A stretch of 64,000 bases of DNA from Kutzneria kofuensis (lineage in GTDB: Bacteria > Actinomycetota > Actinomycetes > Mycobacteriales > Pseudonocardiaceae). Positions 1 to 9,090 of this stretch are shown piece after piece; positions within the stretch are counted from its first letter, which is position 1; each line of letters begins with the position of its first letter. Location of the stretch: the NCBI RefSeq assembly GCF_014203355.1, contig NZ_JACHIR010000001.1:4156038-4220037 (forward strand), in the 5' to 3' direction. A program made the position numbers and the translations under genes. The notes under the pieces were generated by a model that had not been told where the DNA came from, searched no databases, and saw only the letters and a list, made by a program, of their open reading frames with translations.

Positions 1-1236
1 CACGGTCGGCGTGCGCGAGTCGTTGAACGCGTAGAACACCCGCAGCTGGAGCAGGGTGACGGCGTAGGGCAGCAGCAGGAAGGCCGACGCCGTCACGCCT
101 AAGCCGAGCTCGAACGCGCCCGCCGACTCCGAGGACTTGATCGAGAACAGCGCGACGCCCATGGCCGGCCCGAGCACGGTCATCAGCGCGCTGATCGGCA
201 CCAGCATCACGGCGGTGAGCCGGCTGCCCTGGGACAGGTAGTCCAGCACGCCGGGCACGTCGCCCTCGGCTGCCGCCTGGCTCATCTTCGGCATGATCGC
301 CGTGAGCAAGGACACGCCGAGCACGCCGTAGGGCACCTGCAGCAGGTTCCACGACTGCAGGTAGATCGACAGCCCGCCGCCGGCCGCGCCGGTGGCGACC
401 CGGGTGGTCGCCCACACCGTCACCTGGCTGACCAGCACGTAGCCGAAGGCCCAGCCCATCAGCCCGCCGAACTGGCTGATCCGCTTGTCCCAACCCCACC
501 GCCAGCGCAGCTTGAAGCCGCTGCGCAGCAGCGCCGGCACCAGCACCAGGGCCTGCGCGGCCACGCCCAGCGAGCTGCCGATGCCCAGCACCAGGAACTT
601 GGCGTCGGTGAAGTGGAACGGGTTCAGGTCCCGGTCCCCCGGCACGATCATGTACGCGGCCAGCGTGCCGAACATGATCACGTTGTTGGCCACCGGCGCC
701 CAGGCCGGCGCCTTGAAGATGTTCTGGGCGTTGAGGATCGCGCTGAACAGGGCGCTGATGCCGTAGAACAGGATCTCCGGCAGCACCAGGTAGCCGAACG
801 CGGTGACCACCTCGGGCCGGGACTGGCCGGTCGAGCTGTCCACGAACACCCGGGTCAGCAGCGGCGCGCAGGCCACCGCCAGCAGCGTCACCACGAGGAG
901 CATGACGGTGCCCATGGTGACCAGGCGCTGGGTGTAGGCGACGCCCTTGTCCTCGTCGTCGTGCCGGGCCTTGATCAGCACCGGGATCATCACGCTGGTC
1001 AGCACGTTCCCGACGAACAGCTCGTAGATCATGTTCGGGAAGTTGTTGGCCGCGTTGTACGCGTCCTGGGTCGCCGTGATGCCCAGCAGCACGGTCAGCG
1101 CCAGCCGCCAGCCGAACCCCGTGACCCGGCTGATCAGGGTGGCGATGGCCATCGAACCGCTCGCCTTGGCCAGCGACGGGGTTTCCTCGGCCTGCAGGTC
1201 GGCCGCTCTGATGACGATCGTCGCCGGCTCGCTCAA
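1..1236 (-). CDS. murJ: Lipid II flippase MurJ (partial, 3' end outside window)
   Basis: Integral membrane protein of the MurJ/MviN family, which flips lipid-linked peptidoglycan precursor across the cytoplasmic membrane. The minus-strand translation shows a chain of hydrophobic helices and family stretches such as TGFGWRLALTVLLG near the N terminus, then NNFPNMIYELFVG and NLLQVPYGVLGVSLLTAIMP. About 410 residues are present; the C terminus lies beyond position 1. The likely start is a TTG at 1236 whose last two bases lie in the TGA of the upstream DUF6049 gene, giving tight translational coupling. An in-frame ATG at 1152 is the alternative. Gene order NUDIX-DUF6049-MurJ divergent from the CCA enzyme matches mycobacteria (Rv3908-Rv3910). 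Confidence 0.9.
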   Translation of the reverse strand, partial: MSEPATIVIRAADLQAEETPSLAKASGSMAIATLISRVTGFGWRLALTVLLGITATQDAYNAANNFPNMIYELFVGNVLTSVMIPVLIKARHDDEDKGVAYTQRLVTMGTVMLLVVTLLAVACAPLLTRVFVDSSTGQSRPEVVTAFGYLVLPEILFYGISALFSAILNAQNIFKAPAWAPVANNVIMFGTLAAYMIVPGDRDLNPFHFTDAKFLVLGIGSSLGVAAQALVLVPALLRSGFKLRWRWGWDKRISQFGGLMGWAFGYVLVSQVTVWATTRVATGAAGGGLSIYLQSWNLLQVPYGVLGVSLLTAIMPKMSQAAAEGDVPGVLDYLSQGSRLTAVMLVPISALMTVLGPAMGVALFSIKSSESAGAFELGLGVTASAFLLLPYAVTLLQLRVFYAFNDSRTPTV

Positions 1237-3425
1237 CTCTCGCTCGACCTCTCGTCGCCGGGCACGCCGGCGGTCAGCTTCTCGGGTACGGGCGCGTGCA
1301 CCGGCTCGGTGGCCTCGGCGGGGGCCTCCGGCGGCTGTGCCCTGCGCTTGCGGGACGCGGTGATCCGGCGGTAGATGCGCCGGCCGGACAGGCCGAACAG
1401 CGCGGCGGCGGCGACGCCGGTGATCACCAGGTTGACGGTGCCGAACGCGGTGGACGCCAGCTCGATACGGGCCGGTCCGCCCAGCGCGGTCCGGCCGGAG
1501 GTGGTGGTCAGCGAGACGGTCACGGTGAACCGGCCGCTGCGGGCCACGGTCGAATTGATCAGCACGTCGCGCGGCAGGCCGGCGGAGATCCACTGGTACG
1601 AGGGCTCGGCGTTGACCCCGCTCAGCGACTGCAGCCGCACCTCGACCTTCACCCGGACCGGCAGGTTGTTGAAGACGCGCACCGGCAACGGGCTGTCCTC
1701 GGACGCCAGCGTGATGGGGCTGTACGGCTGCTGGATGCCGACCTGGCCCTCCATCGCGCCCAACATCCCGGACGGCACCGACAGCGCGGCGGCGGCGCCG
1801 GCGTCGTTGCCGCGCCAGGCCCCGGACCCGGCGCGCAGCAGGGCGTCGAACGTGGGCGACATCACCTGCTCGGGGGTGACCTTCGAGGTCGTTTCCTGCT
1901 CCAGCGAGTCGTAGAGATCCCACGCATGGGTGGTCGCCTCGGCCACGTTCTGGGCGGCGACCGCGGACAGCTCGGCGCCCTGGGCGGAGTACCCGGGGGC
2001 GACCTTCGCGGTCGGCGTCGGGCCCGAGGCCAGCGTCGCCAGCCCGGCCGGGGCCAGGTACTGCTGGTCGGCCAGCGTCTGCACGCCGTTGAGCAGCGAG
2101 ACGGCGTCCGCCTCGGACGCGGCCCACTGGTGCGGCGGGGCGATCACGATCGGCGCCGTCGAGCCGGCGTGCATCACCAGCGCGGACAGCGCCGCCGCCG
2201 GGCCGGTGGGCAGCGCGGCCGTCACCAGGTCATCGATGCGGATCACGCGGGGGCCCTTGTCGCCGAGCTGCGTCGGGTCCGAGCCGGGAACGGTCGCCGC
2301 GGACAGCAGCACGCTGCTCACCTTGGCGCCCTTGAGCAGGTCGCTGTCCAGCGTCTTCTGCGAGTTGTCGGTGAAGGCGGCCAGCGTCTTCGGGTCCAGC
2401 TGGCCGTCGATCGGCCAGGCCATGCCGGTCAGCGGGGCGACGCCCAGCACGTCGTGCAGCTCGTTGCCGGCCAGCGCGTACTGCACCAGCGACGTCGCAC
2501 CGGCGCGGGCCAGCGCGTTCAGGTCGGTGTCGGCCCCGGGCAGCGCGAACACGCAGCGGCCGGGAACGTCCTGCTTGAGCCGGTCCAGCCAGGCGTGCGC
2601 GGCGGCCTGGCCCTTGCCGGCCACGGTGCCGCCCGGGACCTGCACGTGGTAGCCGGCCGACATCGCCTGCACGGTCGCGACCAGGTCGGGGTCGATGGCC
2701 AGGCAGATGGCCTGGGTCAGACCGACCGGGGCCGTCTCGTACGCACCGAGCAGACCGTCCAGGCGACCGCCCGCGGCCAGCTCACCGGCCAGGTCGTCGT
2801 CGGTCAGCACGGCATTGCCGTTGGTGTCGGCGTTGATCAGGCGTGGCCGGTCGGACAGCGGCCACAGCACGGTGGCCTTGGCCGGCGTCGGCGGCTTGGC
2901 CAGCGTGTCGCCGCCGGGCAGTGCCAGCACCGGCAGCACGGTGGTGGCCTGGCCGACCTTGGCCAGCCCGCCGAAGTCCGGCACGCCGTTGACGTTGACC
3001 ATCAGCGGGTACACGCCGGGCGCGTCGACCTCCAGGCTGTTCGCGCTCACAGCGTGCAGGGTGACGGCGATGGTGAAGTTCACCGACTGACCAGGCGCGA
3101 TGGACGGCGCCGCCGGCTGGAAGTCGCTGAACTTCACGCCGTTCTGCGGCTTGGACAGCGCAGTGCGCAGCCCGTTCTCGTCCAGCTTGGCGCCGCGCTC
3201 CAGGCGGATCTGCGCCTGCGACACCCGCCGGTCGCCGACGTTGGTCAGCCGGCCGCTGACCGTGACCAGGTCCGGCGTGCCCGCGGTGACGGGCTCCGGT
3301 GTCACCTGGCTGATGTCGATCCTGATGCGGTTCTGCTGGTCGGACTCCTGTGCGGTGGCGCTCGACGGGGCCAGCGTCAGCGTCGCGATACCCGCAGCCG
3401 CCACGGCGGCCAGCAGCTTCCTCAC
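1233..3425 (-). CDS. DUF6049 secreted/membrane-anchored protein upstream of MurJ (Rv3909-like)
   Basis: A protein of 730 residues with an N-terminal signal peptide (charged MRKLL, hydrophobic stretch, cleavage near SSATAQ). It has a large extracellular region that begins like a beta-sandwich domain ([24 protein letters not shown]). One C-terminal transmembrane helix (about residues 660-680) is followed by a basic, Pro/Glu-rich cytoplasmic tail. The start is a GTG at 3425 that overlaps the TGA of the NUDIX gene (GTGA); the longer open frame upstream of it is only the NUDIX gene out of frame. The function is not established. Placement between NUDIX and MurJ suggests a role in envelope assembly, which is inference from synteny. 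Confidence 0.85.
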   Translation of the reverse strand: MRKLLAAVAAAGIATLTLAPSSATAQESDQQNRIRIDISQVTPEPVTAGTPDLVTVSGRLTNVGDRRVSQAQIRLERGAKLDENGLRTALSKPQNGVKFSDFQPAAPSIAPGQSVNFTIAVTLHAVSANSLEVDAPGVYPLMVNVNGVPDFGGLAKVGQATTVLPVLALPGGDTLAKPPTPAKATVLWPLSDRPRLINADTNGNAVLTDDDLAGELAAGGRLDGLLGAYETAPVGLTQAICLAIDPDLVATVQAMSAGYHVQVPGGTVAGKGQAAAHAWLDRLKQDVPGRCVFALPGADTDLNALARAGATSLVQYALAGNELHDVLGVAPLTGMAWPIDGQLDPKTLAAFTDNSQKTLDSDLLKGAKVSSVLLSAATVPGSDPTQLGDKGPRVIRIDDLVTAALPTGPAAALSALVMHAGSTAPIVIAPPHQWAASEADAVSLLNGVQTLADQQYLAPAGLATLASGPTPTAKVAPGYSAQGAELSAVAAQNVAEATTHAWDLYDSLEQETTSKVTPEQVMSPTFDALLRAGSGAWRGNDAGAAAALSVPSGMLGAMEGQVGIQQPYSPITLASEDSPLPVRVFNNLPVRVKVEVRLQSLSGVNAEPSYQWISAGLPRDVLINSTVARSGRFTVTVSLTTTSGRTALGGPARIELASTAFGTVNLVITGVAAAALFGLSGRRIYRRITASRKRRAQPPEAPAEATEPVHAPVPEKLTAGVPGDERSSES

Positions 3426-3952
3426 GCCGTCTCCGCCCCGGAACGCTCGCTGGAGGCTGACCCGTCGGAGAGCAGGTCGAGCGCCAGCCGCACCAGGCGG
3501 CGCTCGTCGGCGTAGGCGAGCAAGTCGTCCAGCTCGCCCAGCGGCACCCATGCCACCTCGGTGACCTCCACGTCCTCGTCTGACAGTTCTCCGCCCACCG
3601 CTTCGAGCAGGAAGTGGTGGACCGTCTTGTGCACCCGGCGGTCCTCGGCCACGAACCAGTAGTCGATCGTGCCGAGGGTGCGCAGGACCTTGCTCTCGAT
3701 GCCGGTCTCCTCGCTGACCTCCCGGATGGCGGTCTGCTCGGATGTCTCCCCGGCCTCGATGTGTCCCTTGGGCAGCGACCACAGCAGCCGGCCCCGTCGG
3801 TCGAGCCGGCCAATGATCGCAGCGGCCGCGTGCGCCTCGTCGAGGACCAGCCCGCCCGCGGAGGTCTCGTCGACGGTCCGCAGCCGACGGCCCCGGCGCC
3901 GGTTGCGGCGCCCCGGCTTGGTTCCGCCGGAACGACCGGTCGACGGGGACAT
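3422..3952 (-). CDS. NUDIX hydrolase (MutT4-like)
   Basis: A 176-residue protein with a complete Nudix box at about residues 63-85, of the form G-x5-E-x7-R-E-V-x-E-E-x-G-I; the Glu residues coordinate Mg2+ for cleavage of nucleoside-diphosphate-linked substrates. The N terminus is a basic Arg/Lys-rich extension, then the fold begins at [10 protein letters not shown]. It corresponds in position to mycobacterial mutT4 (Rv3908), divergent from the CCA enzyme. The true substrate cannot be read from sequence. Its stop overlaps the start of the DUF6049 gene, so it heads a coupled NUDIX-DUF6049-MurJ operon. Confidence 0.9.
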   Translation of the reverse strand: MSPSTGRSGGTKPGRRNRRRGRRLRTVDETSAGGLVLDEAHAAAAIIGRLDRRGRLLWSLPKGHIEAGETSEQTAIREVSEETGIESKVLRTLGTIDYWFVAEDRRVHKTVHHFLLEAVGGELSDEDVEVTEVAWVPLGELDDLLAYADERRLVRLALDLLSDGSASSERSGAETA

Positions 3953-4044
3953 GCACGCGATGGTAGTGGTCAGCCCCGTGTGCTGGCCGTTGCAGGGCGA
4001 TCGCGCTCCGACACCGAGTGTCGATACCGATACGCTGCCTTGCC

Positions 4045-5496
4045 GTGCCCGGTTCGAAATCCCCCGTCCTGTCCGACTCCGTGCGTGAGAATGCCGTGGT
4101 GGAACTGCTGCGTGTCGCCCCAGTGGCCGAGGAGCTCGCCGCCCGCTTCGCCGCCGCCGGCCACCAGCTCTACCTGGTCGGAGGACCCGTACGGGACGCG
4201 ATGCTCGGGCGGATGGGCAACGACCTGGACTTCACCACCGACGCCCGGCCGCAGCAGGTGCTGTCCCTGGTCCGGTCCTGGGCGGACGCGGTCTGGGAGA
4301 CCGGCATCGCCTACGGCACGGTCGGCCTGACCAAGCACGGCCACCAGCTGGAGATCACCACCTTCCGGGCGGACGCCTACGACCGGGTCAGCCGCAACCC
4401 CGAGGTGACCTTCGGCGACTCCATCGACGCGGACCTGCTGCGCCGCGACTTCACCGTCAACGCGATGGCCGTCGAGGTGAGCGAGCGTCGATTCGTCGAC
4501 CCGTACGGCGGCGTGCAGGCGCTGGCGGACAAGGTGCTGGACACGCCGGCCACCCCGCAGGAGTCCTTCGCCGACGACCCGCTGCGCATGCTGCGGGCCG
4601 CCCGCTTCGTCAGCCAGCTCGGCTTCACACCCGCGCCACGTGTGGTCGAGGCCATGACGTCGATGGCCGACCAGATCACCCGCATCACCGCGGAGCGGGT
4701 GCAGACGGAGCTGTCCAAGCTGCTCTGCGGCGCGCACCCGAAGCTGGGCATCGAGCTGCTGGTGTCGACCGGGCTGGCCGCGCACGTGCTGCCGGAGCTG
4801 CCGGCGATGCGGCTGGAGATCGACGAGCACCACCAGCACAAGGACGTCTACCAGCACTCGCTAGTGGTGCTGGAGCAGGCGATCGCCCAGGAGGAGGACG
4901 GCCCGGACCTGATCCTGCGGCTGGCCGCGCTGCTGCACGACATCGGCAAGCCGGCGACCCGCCGGTTCGAGGACGGCGGCGGCGTCAGCTTCCACCACCA
5001 CGAAGTGGTCGGAGCGAAGATGGTGCGCAAGCGCCTGCGCGAGCTGAAGTACAGCAAGGAGATCGTCACCGACGTCGCCCAGCTGGTGTTCCTGCACCTG
5101 CGCTTCCACGGCTACGGCAAGGGCGAGTGGACCGACTCCGCGGTGCGCCGCTACGTCACCGACGCCGGCCCGCTGCTCAGCCGGCTGCACAAGCTGGTCC
5201 GCGCCGACTGCACCACCCGCAACAAGCGCAAGGCCCAGCACCTGCAGCGGACCTACGACGAGCTCGAGGAGCGGATCGCCCGGATCGCCGCCGAGGAGGA
5301 CCTGGCCCGGGTCCGGCCGGACCTGGACGGCAACGAGATCATGCGACTGCTGAACGTGCCGCCCGGTCCGATCGTCGGCAAGGCCTGGAAGTTCCTCAAG
5401 GATCTCCGGCTGGACCGCGGGCCGCTGGAGCACGACGAGGCGGTGGCCGAGCTGCTCGCGTGGGCCCGGGAGCAGGGCGTCGACGTCCCGGAGTGA
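4045..5496 (+). CDS. pcnA: CCA tRNA nucleotidyltransferase
   Basis: Adds or repairs the 3' CCA of tRNA. The class II nucleotidyltransferase head carries [13 protein letters not shown] and the metal-binding DLDFTTD pair of Asp residues (about residues 47-70), followed by the RNA-binding neck ([17 protein letters not shown]). A C-terminal HD domain has LLHDIGKP near residue 300. I place the start at GTG 4045 (483 aa) because TACGCT at 4031-4036 makes a good -10 box for a leaderless transcript beginning there. A GTG at 4018 in frame is the alternative (492 aa). It is divergent from NUDIX, as in mycobacteria (Rv3907c). The stop codon directly abuts a parS-like site. Confidence 0.93.
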   Translation: MPGSKSPVLSDSVRENAVVELLRVAPVAEELAARFAAAGHQLYLVGGPVRDAMLGRMGNDLDFTTDARPQQVLSLVRSWADAVWETGIAYGTVGLTKHGHQLEITTFRADAYDRVSRNPEVTFGDSIDADLLRRDFTVNAMAVEVSERRFVDPYGGVQALADKVLDTPATPQESFADDPLRMLRAARFVSQLGFTPAPRVVEAMTSMADQITRITAERVQTELSKLLCGAHPKLGIELLVSTGLAAHVLPELPAMRLEIDEHHQHKDVYQHSLVVLEQAIAQEEDGPDLILRLAALLHDIGKPATRRFEDGGGVSFHHHEVVGAKMVRKRLRELKYSKEIVTDVAQLVFLHLRFHGYGKGEWTDSAVRRYVTDAGPLLSRLHKLVRADCTTRNKRKAQHLQRTYDELEERIARIAAEEDLARVRPDLDGNEIMRLLNVPPGPIVGKAWKFLKDLRLDRGPLEHDEAVAELLAWAREQGVDVPE

Positions 5497-5512
5497 TGTT
5501 TCATGTGAAACG
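5497..5512. other. parS-like ParB binding site
   Basis: TGTTTCATGTGAAACG lies immediately after the pcnA stop. The bacterial parS consensus is TGTTTCACGTGAAACA, so 14 of 16 positions match and the 14-bp core differs at one base (T for C). The location, in an origin-proximal gene block that in mycobacteria lies near parAB, is where parS sites are expected. ParB binding is inferred. Confidence 0.65.
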
Positions 5513-6796
5513 TCAACGGGGGCTGTTGGGGTGCGCCCGCAGCACGAGCACGTAGCCGGCCAGGCCGACCAGGTAGACGGCGGCGGTGCCGATCACCACG
5601 CCCGGAGACCGGCCGTCCATCGGCACGATGGTGGCCACCACCGCCACGCCGATGACCATCGCCGCGTTGAACACCGTGTCGGAGACGGCGAACACCCGGC
5701 CCCGCGACTGGTCGGCCACGTCGCGCTGGATCGCCGCGTCCACGTTCAGCTTCACCGTCTGCCCGCACAACGTGACCACGAACGCCGCGGCGAGCAGCGT
5801 CGGCACGGTCATCGGCAGGCCGAAGGCGATCAGGCCGACGCAGGCCACGACCAGGCCGCTGCTCACCACCGTCGGCCGGCCGAAGCGGCGGACCAGCCCC
5901 GGTGTGAGGAAGCCGGCGACGACCAGGCCGGCGGCGCCGGCGGCCACGGCCTCGGTCAGGCCGCCCGCGCCGGCGCGCATCACGCCGTTGCTGTGCAGCG
6001 TGTACTTCATCAGCAGCACGATGACCAGCAGGGACGCGCCGTACGCGATGCGGTGCGCGGTCAGCGCGATGAAGCCCGCCGCCACGCTCGGCACGCGCAG
6101 CGCCGCCCGCCCGCCGTCGACCATGCCCTTGGCCACCGCGACGAACGCCTCGCTCGGCTCGTCCACCTCGTCCGGACCGAGCACACCCGGGGCGAACTGG
6201 GCGGCGAACAGCGCCGACACCAGCGCGCCGACGATCGCCACCGACGTCACCTGCGCGGAGCCGACATTGCCCGCGCCGAGCACGTTGCGCAGCCCGAACG
6301 CCGTCGCACCGCCGATCGCCGCCGCCGCCGACGCCAGCGTGGCCACCATCGAGTTGCCGGTGACGAGATCCCTCGGTTCCACCAGGTGCGGCAACGCCGC
6401 CGACAGGCCCGCGCCGATGAACCGGCTCGCGCCCATCACCAGCAGGGCGGCGGCGTACAGCGGGCCGTTGCTCAGCCCGAAGCCGTCCGCCGCGGCGGCC
6501 AGCAGCACCAGCAGCACCCGCAGGACGTTGGCGACGATCAGCAGCCGGCGGCGGTCCCAGCGGTCCAGCAGCGCGCCGGCGAACGGGCCGACCACCGAGT
6601 ACGGGACGAGGATCACGGCGAAGCCGCCGGCGATGGCCAGCGGGTCGGCCTGTCGTTCGGGGTTGAACAGCACGGCGCCGGCCAATCCCGCCTGGAACAG
6701 GCCGTCCGCCCATTGCGATGCGAGCCGGCAGAACAGCAGCCGCCGGAATCCCGGATCACCCAGCATCCTGCGCACGGCGTGTCCGTCTGCGACCAC
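5513..6796 (-). CDS. MFS transporter
   Basis: A 427-residue, highly hydrophobic protein with about 12 predicted transmembrane segments. A cytoplasmic GALLDRWDRRRLL loop between helices 2 and 3 matches the MFS loop pattern of drug-efflux-type transporters. The conserved position between the CCA enzyme and YqgE resembles mycobacterial Rv0037c. The substrate is unknown. The stop lies one base past the parS-like site and the gene converges on pcnA. Confidence 0.85.
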   Translation of the reverse strand: MVADGHAVRRMLGDPGFRRLLFCRLASQWADGLFQAGLAGAVLFNPERQADPLAIAGGFAVILVPYSVVGPFAGALLDRWDRRRLLIVANVLRVLLVLLAAAADGFGLSNGPLYAAALLVMGASRFIGAGLSAALPHLVEPRDLVTGNSMVATLASAAAAIGGATAFGLRNVLGAGNVGSAQVTSVAIVGALVSALFAAQFAPGVLGPDEVDEPSEAFVAVAKGMVDGGRAALRVPSVAAGFIALTAHRIAYGASLLVIVLLMKYTLHSNGVMRAGAGGLTEAVAAGAAGLVVAGFLTPGLVRRFGRPTVVSSGLVVACVGLIAFGLPMTVPTLLAAAFVVTLCGQTVKLNVDAAIQRDVADQSRGRVFAVSDTVFNAAMVIGVAVVATIVPMDGRSPGVVIGTAAVYLVGLAGYVLVLRAHPNSPR

Positions 6797-6868
6797 GGCA
6801 GCAGACTACGTCCCGGAGATCGGCGCGGTCCCCGATATCGCGCCCTCGCTTAGTGGGATCATGGCGGC

Positions 6869-7441
6869 GTGCGCCCCGACCGCGACGTCGAGCCCGGTTC
6901 ACTGCTGGTGGCCTCGCCGAAACTGCTCGACTCCAACTTCCGCCGCACCGTGGTCTACGTGATCGACCATCGGGGCGCCGGCACGCTCGGTGTGGTGCTG
7001 AACCGGCCGAGCGAGGTCGCGGTGCACGACGTGCTGCCGGCCTGGGGCCCGTACGTCAGCCGGCCGCAGGCGGTGTTCGTCGGCGGCCCCGTGGACCAGA
7101 AGACGGCGCTGTGCCTGGCCGCGCTGAACACCGGGGAGGACGTCGGCAGCACCGACGGCGTGATCGCGGTCCGCGGCCCGGTGGCGATGGTGGACCTGGA
7201 CTCCGACCCGGAGTCCCTGGTGCCGAAGGTGCGTGGTTTACGGGTGTTCGCCGGCTACGCCGGCTGGGACGTCGACCAGCTCGCCGGCGAGATCGAGCGC
7301 GGCGACTGGTACGTGGTGGCCGGGCTGCCCGGCGACGTGCTCACACCACCGGGCGTCGACCTGTGGGGTCGGGTGCTGCGCCGCCAGGGCATGCCGCTGG
7401 CGCTGCAGGCCAGCCATCCCGGGGACGTGCTGCGGAACTGA
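6869..7441 (+). CDS. YqgE/AlgH family protein (UPF0301)
   Basis: A 190-residue soluble protein with the family signature PGSLLVASPKLLDSNFRRTVV at the N terminus, then LGVVLNRPSE and the FVGGPVDQ segment. It starts at GTG 6869, divergent from the MFS gene with a 72-bp shared intergenic region. The family is widespread and structurally known, but its biochemical role is unresolved. The position matches mycobacterial Rv0038, upstream of leuS. Confidence 0.92.
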   Translation: MRPDRDVEPGSLLVASPKLLDSNFRRTVVYVIDHRGAGTLGVVLNRPSEVAVHDVLPAWGPYVSRPQAVFVGGPVDQKTALCLAALNTGEDVGSTDGVIAVRGPVAMVDLDSDPESLVPKVRGLRVFAGYAGWDVDQLAGEIERGDWYVVAGLPGDVLTPPGVDLWGRVLRRQGMPLALQASHPGDVLRN

Positions 7442-7461
7442 CTGTTCGTGCAGGCTCGTGG

Positions 7462-7869
7462 TCAGCGCTTGACCAGGCTGCAGCCGCCGCAGGCGCAGCC
7501 GGCGCAGCCCGCCGGTAGCGTCGGCTCCGGTTCAGGCAGGGCGTCGGCGGCCTTGGTGCCGGTGGCCGCGCCGGCGACCACGATCGCCAGCATGCCGACG
7601 ACGCCGACGGCCAGCGGGATGATCGAGTCGTGCAGCGCCAGGGAGGTGGCCGCGCCGATCACGCCGACCAGGCCGGCGACCACGGTCGGCAGCCCGGCGA
7701 CCCGGTTGGCGAGGGTGAACGCCTCCTCGCTGCGCATCGCCGCCTCCGTGCGCACGCCGAAGAACCGGTTGCGGCGGAGCGTGCCGCGCAGGCCTAGCCC
7801 GCCGATCACGCCGAAGGACACGCCGACGAGCAGGACAACCACCGATACCGTCGTGACTGCGAGGTTCAC
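7462..7869 (-). CDS. SdpI family membrane protein with Cys-rich tail
   Basis: A 135-residue protein with three hydrophobic helices (about residues 4-27, 58-78 and 83-103). Between helices 1 and 2 is the segment LRRNRFFGVRTEAAMRSEEA, typical of the SdpI/YhfL family, in which SdpI protects Bacillus against a toxin. The family also has many members of unknown role. Unusual here is a C-terminal soluble tail ending CAGCACGGCSLVKR, with four cysteines within nine residues, which could bind metal or be modified. It converges on YqgE and diverges from the phytase-like gene, sharing a very short promoter region. Confidence 0.8.
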   Translation of the reverse strand: MNLAVTTVSVVVLLVGVSFGVIGGLGLRGTLRRNRFFGVRTEAAMRSEEAFTLANRVAGLPTVVAGLVGVIGAATSLALHDSIIPLAVGVVGMLAIVVAGAATGTKAADALPEPEPTLPAGCAGCACGGCSLVKR

Positions 7870-7935
7870 ACCGTGGAGGGTAGGCGTTATCCGATGTCCA
7901 CCAGGACTTCACCCCGGTCGTATGTGCTGCACGCC

Positions 7936-9090
7936 ATGTTCAGACGCAGCCTCACCATCGCGGCCGCAGCCCTGCTGGCGACCGGCCTGACCGCGGGCGC
8001 CGCCGTCGCGGGCCCGGCCGAGGTCCGCCTGCTCGGCGAGCAGATCGTGCCGTTCAACCTCCCGTTCCAGGGCACGACCGTGGGTGGCCTGTCGGCCATC
8101 GACCGCGACCCCCGCACCGGCCAGTACGTGCTCATCAGCGACGACCGCTCCGCGATCAACCCGGCCAGGTTCTACACCGCCAGGATCGACGTGGACGCCG
8201 CCGGCATTCACGGCGTCGAGTTCACCGGCACCCACCCGTTCCAGCGCCCGGACGGCAAGACCTACCCGACGATCAAGGACTGGACCGCCACGCCGTGCAC
8301 CGCCTCGCGTGAGGTGTGCGACCGGGACGGCACCGTCGACCCGGAGGAGCTGCGGGTCGACCCGTGGACCGGGAACATCACCTGGAGCCAGGAGGGCGAG
8401 CGGATCCTGCCCAGCACCCTGCTGGACCCGTCGATCCGGCAGGCCCGGCCGGACGGCAGCTACGCCGGCCAGTACCCGCTGCCGGCCAACGAGCGGATGA
8501 GCGCGGACGCCGTCGGCCCCCGCCAGAACCAGACGCTGGAGGGCATCACCTACGCCGGCGCCGGCACGCTGCTGGTCAGCGAACTGGAGGACCCGCTGCA
8601 GCAGGACGGCCCCGACCCGACCGCCACCTCGGGGGCGCTGACCCGGATCACCGTGCAGAGCCGGTTCGGCCCGGTGCTGGCCCAGTACGCGTACCCGATC
8701 GACCCGCTGTTCGCGCCGTCGCCGAGCGCCGCCGACACCAACGGCGTGTCCAGCATGGTCGCCTACGACCCGATCGACCCGACCCGCTACCTGATGGTGG
8801 AGCGGGCCTTCGTCACCGGCGTCGGCAACAAGGTCCGCGTGTACGAGATCGACACCAAGGGCGCCACCAACATCAGGGACGTGGCCTCCATCGCCGGCAA
8901 GAAGATCAAGCCGGTGGCCAAGAAGCTGCTGGTCGACCTGGACACCCTCGGCCTGCCCAAGGTGGACAACATCGAGGGCATCACCTGGGGCCCGACGCTG
9001 CCCGACGGCGAGCGGACGCTGCTGCTGGTCAGCGACAACAACTTCAACTCCGGCCAGATCACCCAGGTGATCGCCCTCGCGGTCCGCTAG
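7936..9090 (+). CDS. Secreted esterase-like/phytase-like beta-propeller protein
   Basis: A 384-residue secreted protein. ATG 7936 begins a classic signal peptide (MFRRSLTIAAAALLATG, cleavage near AVAG); an in-frame ATG at 7873 would put about 20 polar residues ahead of it and is less likely. The mature part reads like the esterase-like domain of the phytase family (PF13449 type): GGLSAIDRDPRTGQYVLISDD, a middle LEGITYAGAGTLLVSEL and a final NIEGITWGPTLPDGERTLLLVSDNNF. These domains form a propeller with unproven phosphoesterase function. Its stop overlaps the stop of the convergent PQQ-propeller gene. Confidence 0.82.
   Translation: MFRRSLTIAAAALLATGLTAGAAVAGPAEVRLLGEQIVPFNLPFQGTTVGGLSAIDRDPRTGQYVLISDDRSAINPARFYTARIDVDAAGIHGVEFTGTHPFQRPDGKTYPTIKDWTATPCTASREVCDRDGTVDPEELRVDPWTGNITWSQEGERILPSTLLDPSIRQARPDGSYAGQYPLPANERMSADAVGPRQNQTLEGITYAGAGTLLVSELEDPLQQDGPDPTATSGALTRITVQSRFGPVLAQYAYPIDPLFAPSPSAADTNGVSSMVAYDPIDPTRYLMVERAFVTGVGNKVRVYEIDTKGATNIRDVASIAGKKIKPVAKKLLVDLDTLGLPKVDNIEGITWGPTLPDGERTLLLVSDNNFNSGQITQVIALAVR

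Noticed and set aside
4047-4060. GGTTCGAAAT at the pcnA start resembling a tRNA T-arm
   Set aside because: No acceptor or anticodon stem around it; it is the N-terminal codons of the CCA enzyme.
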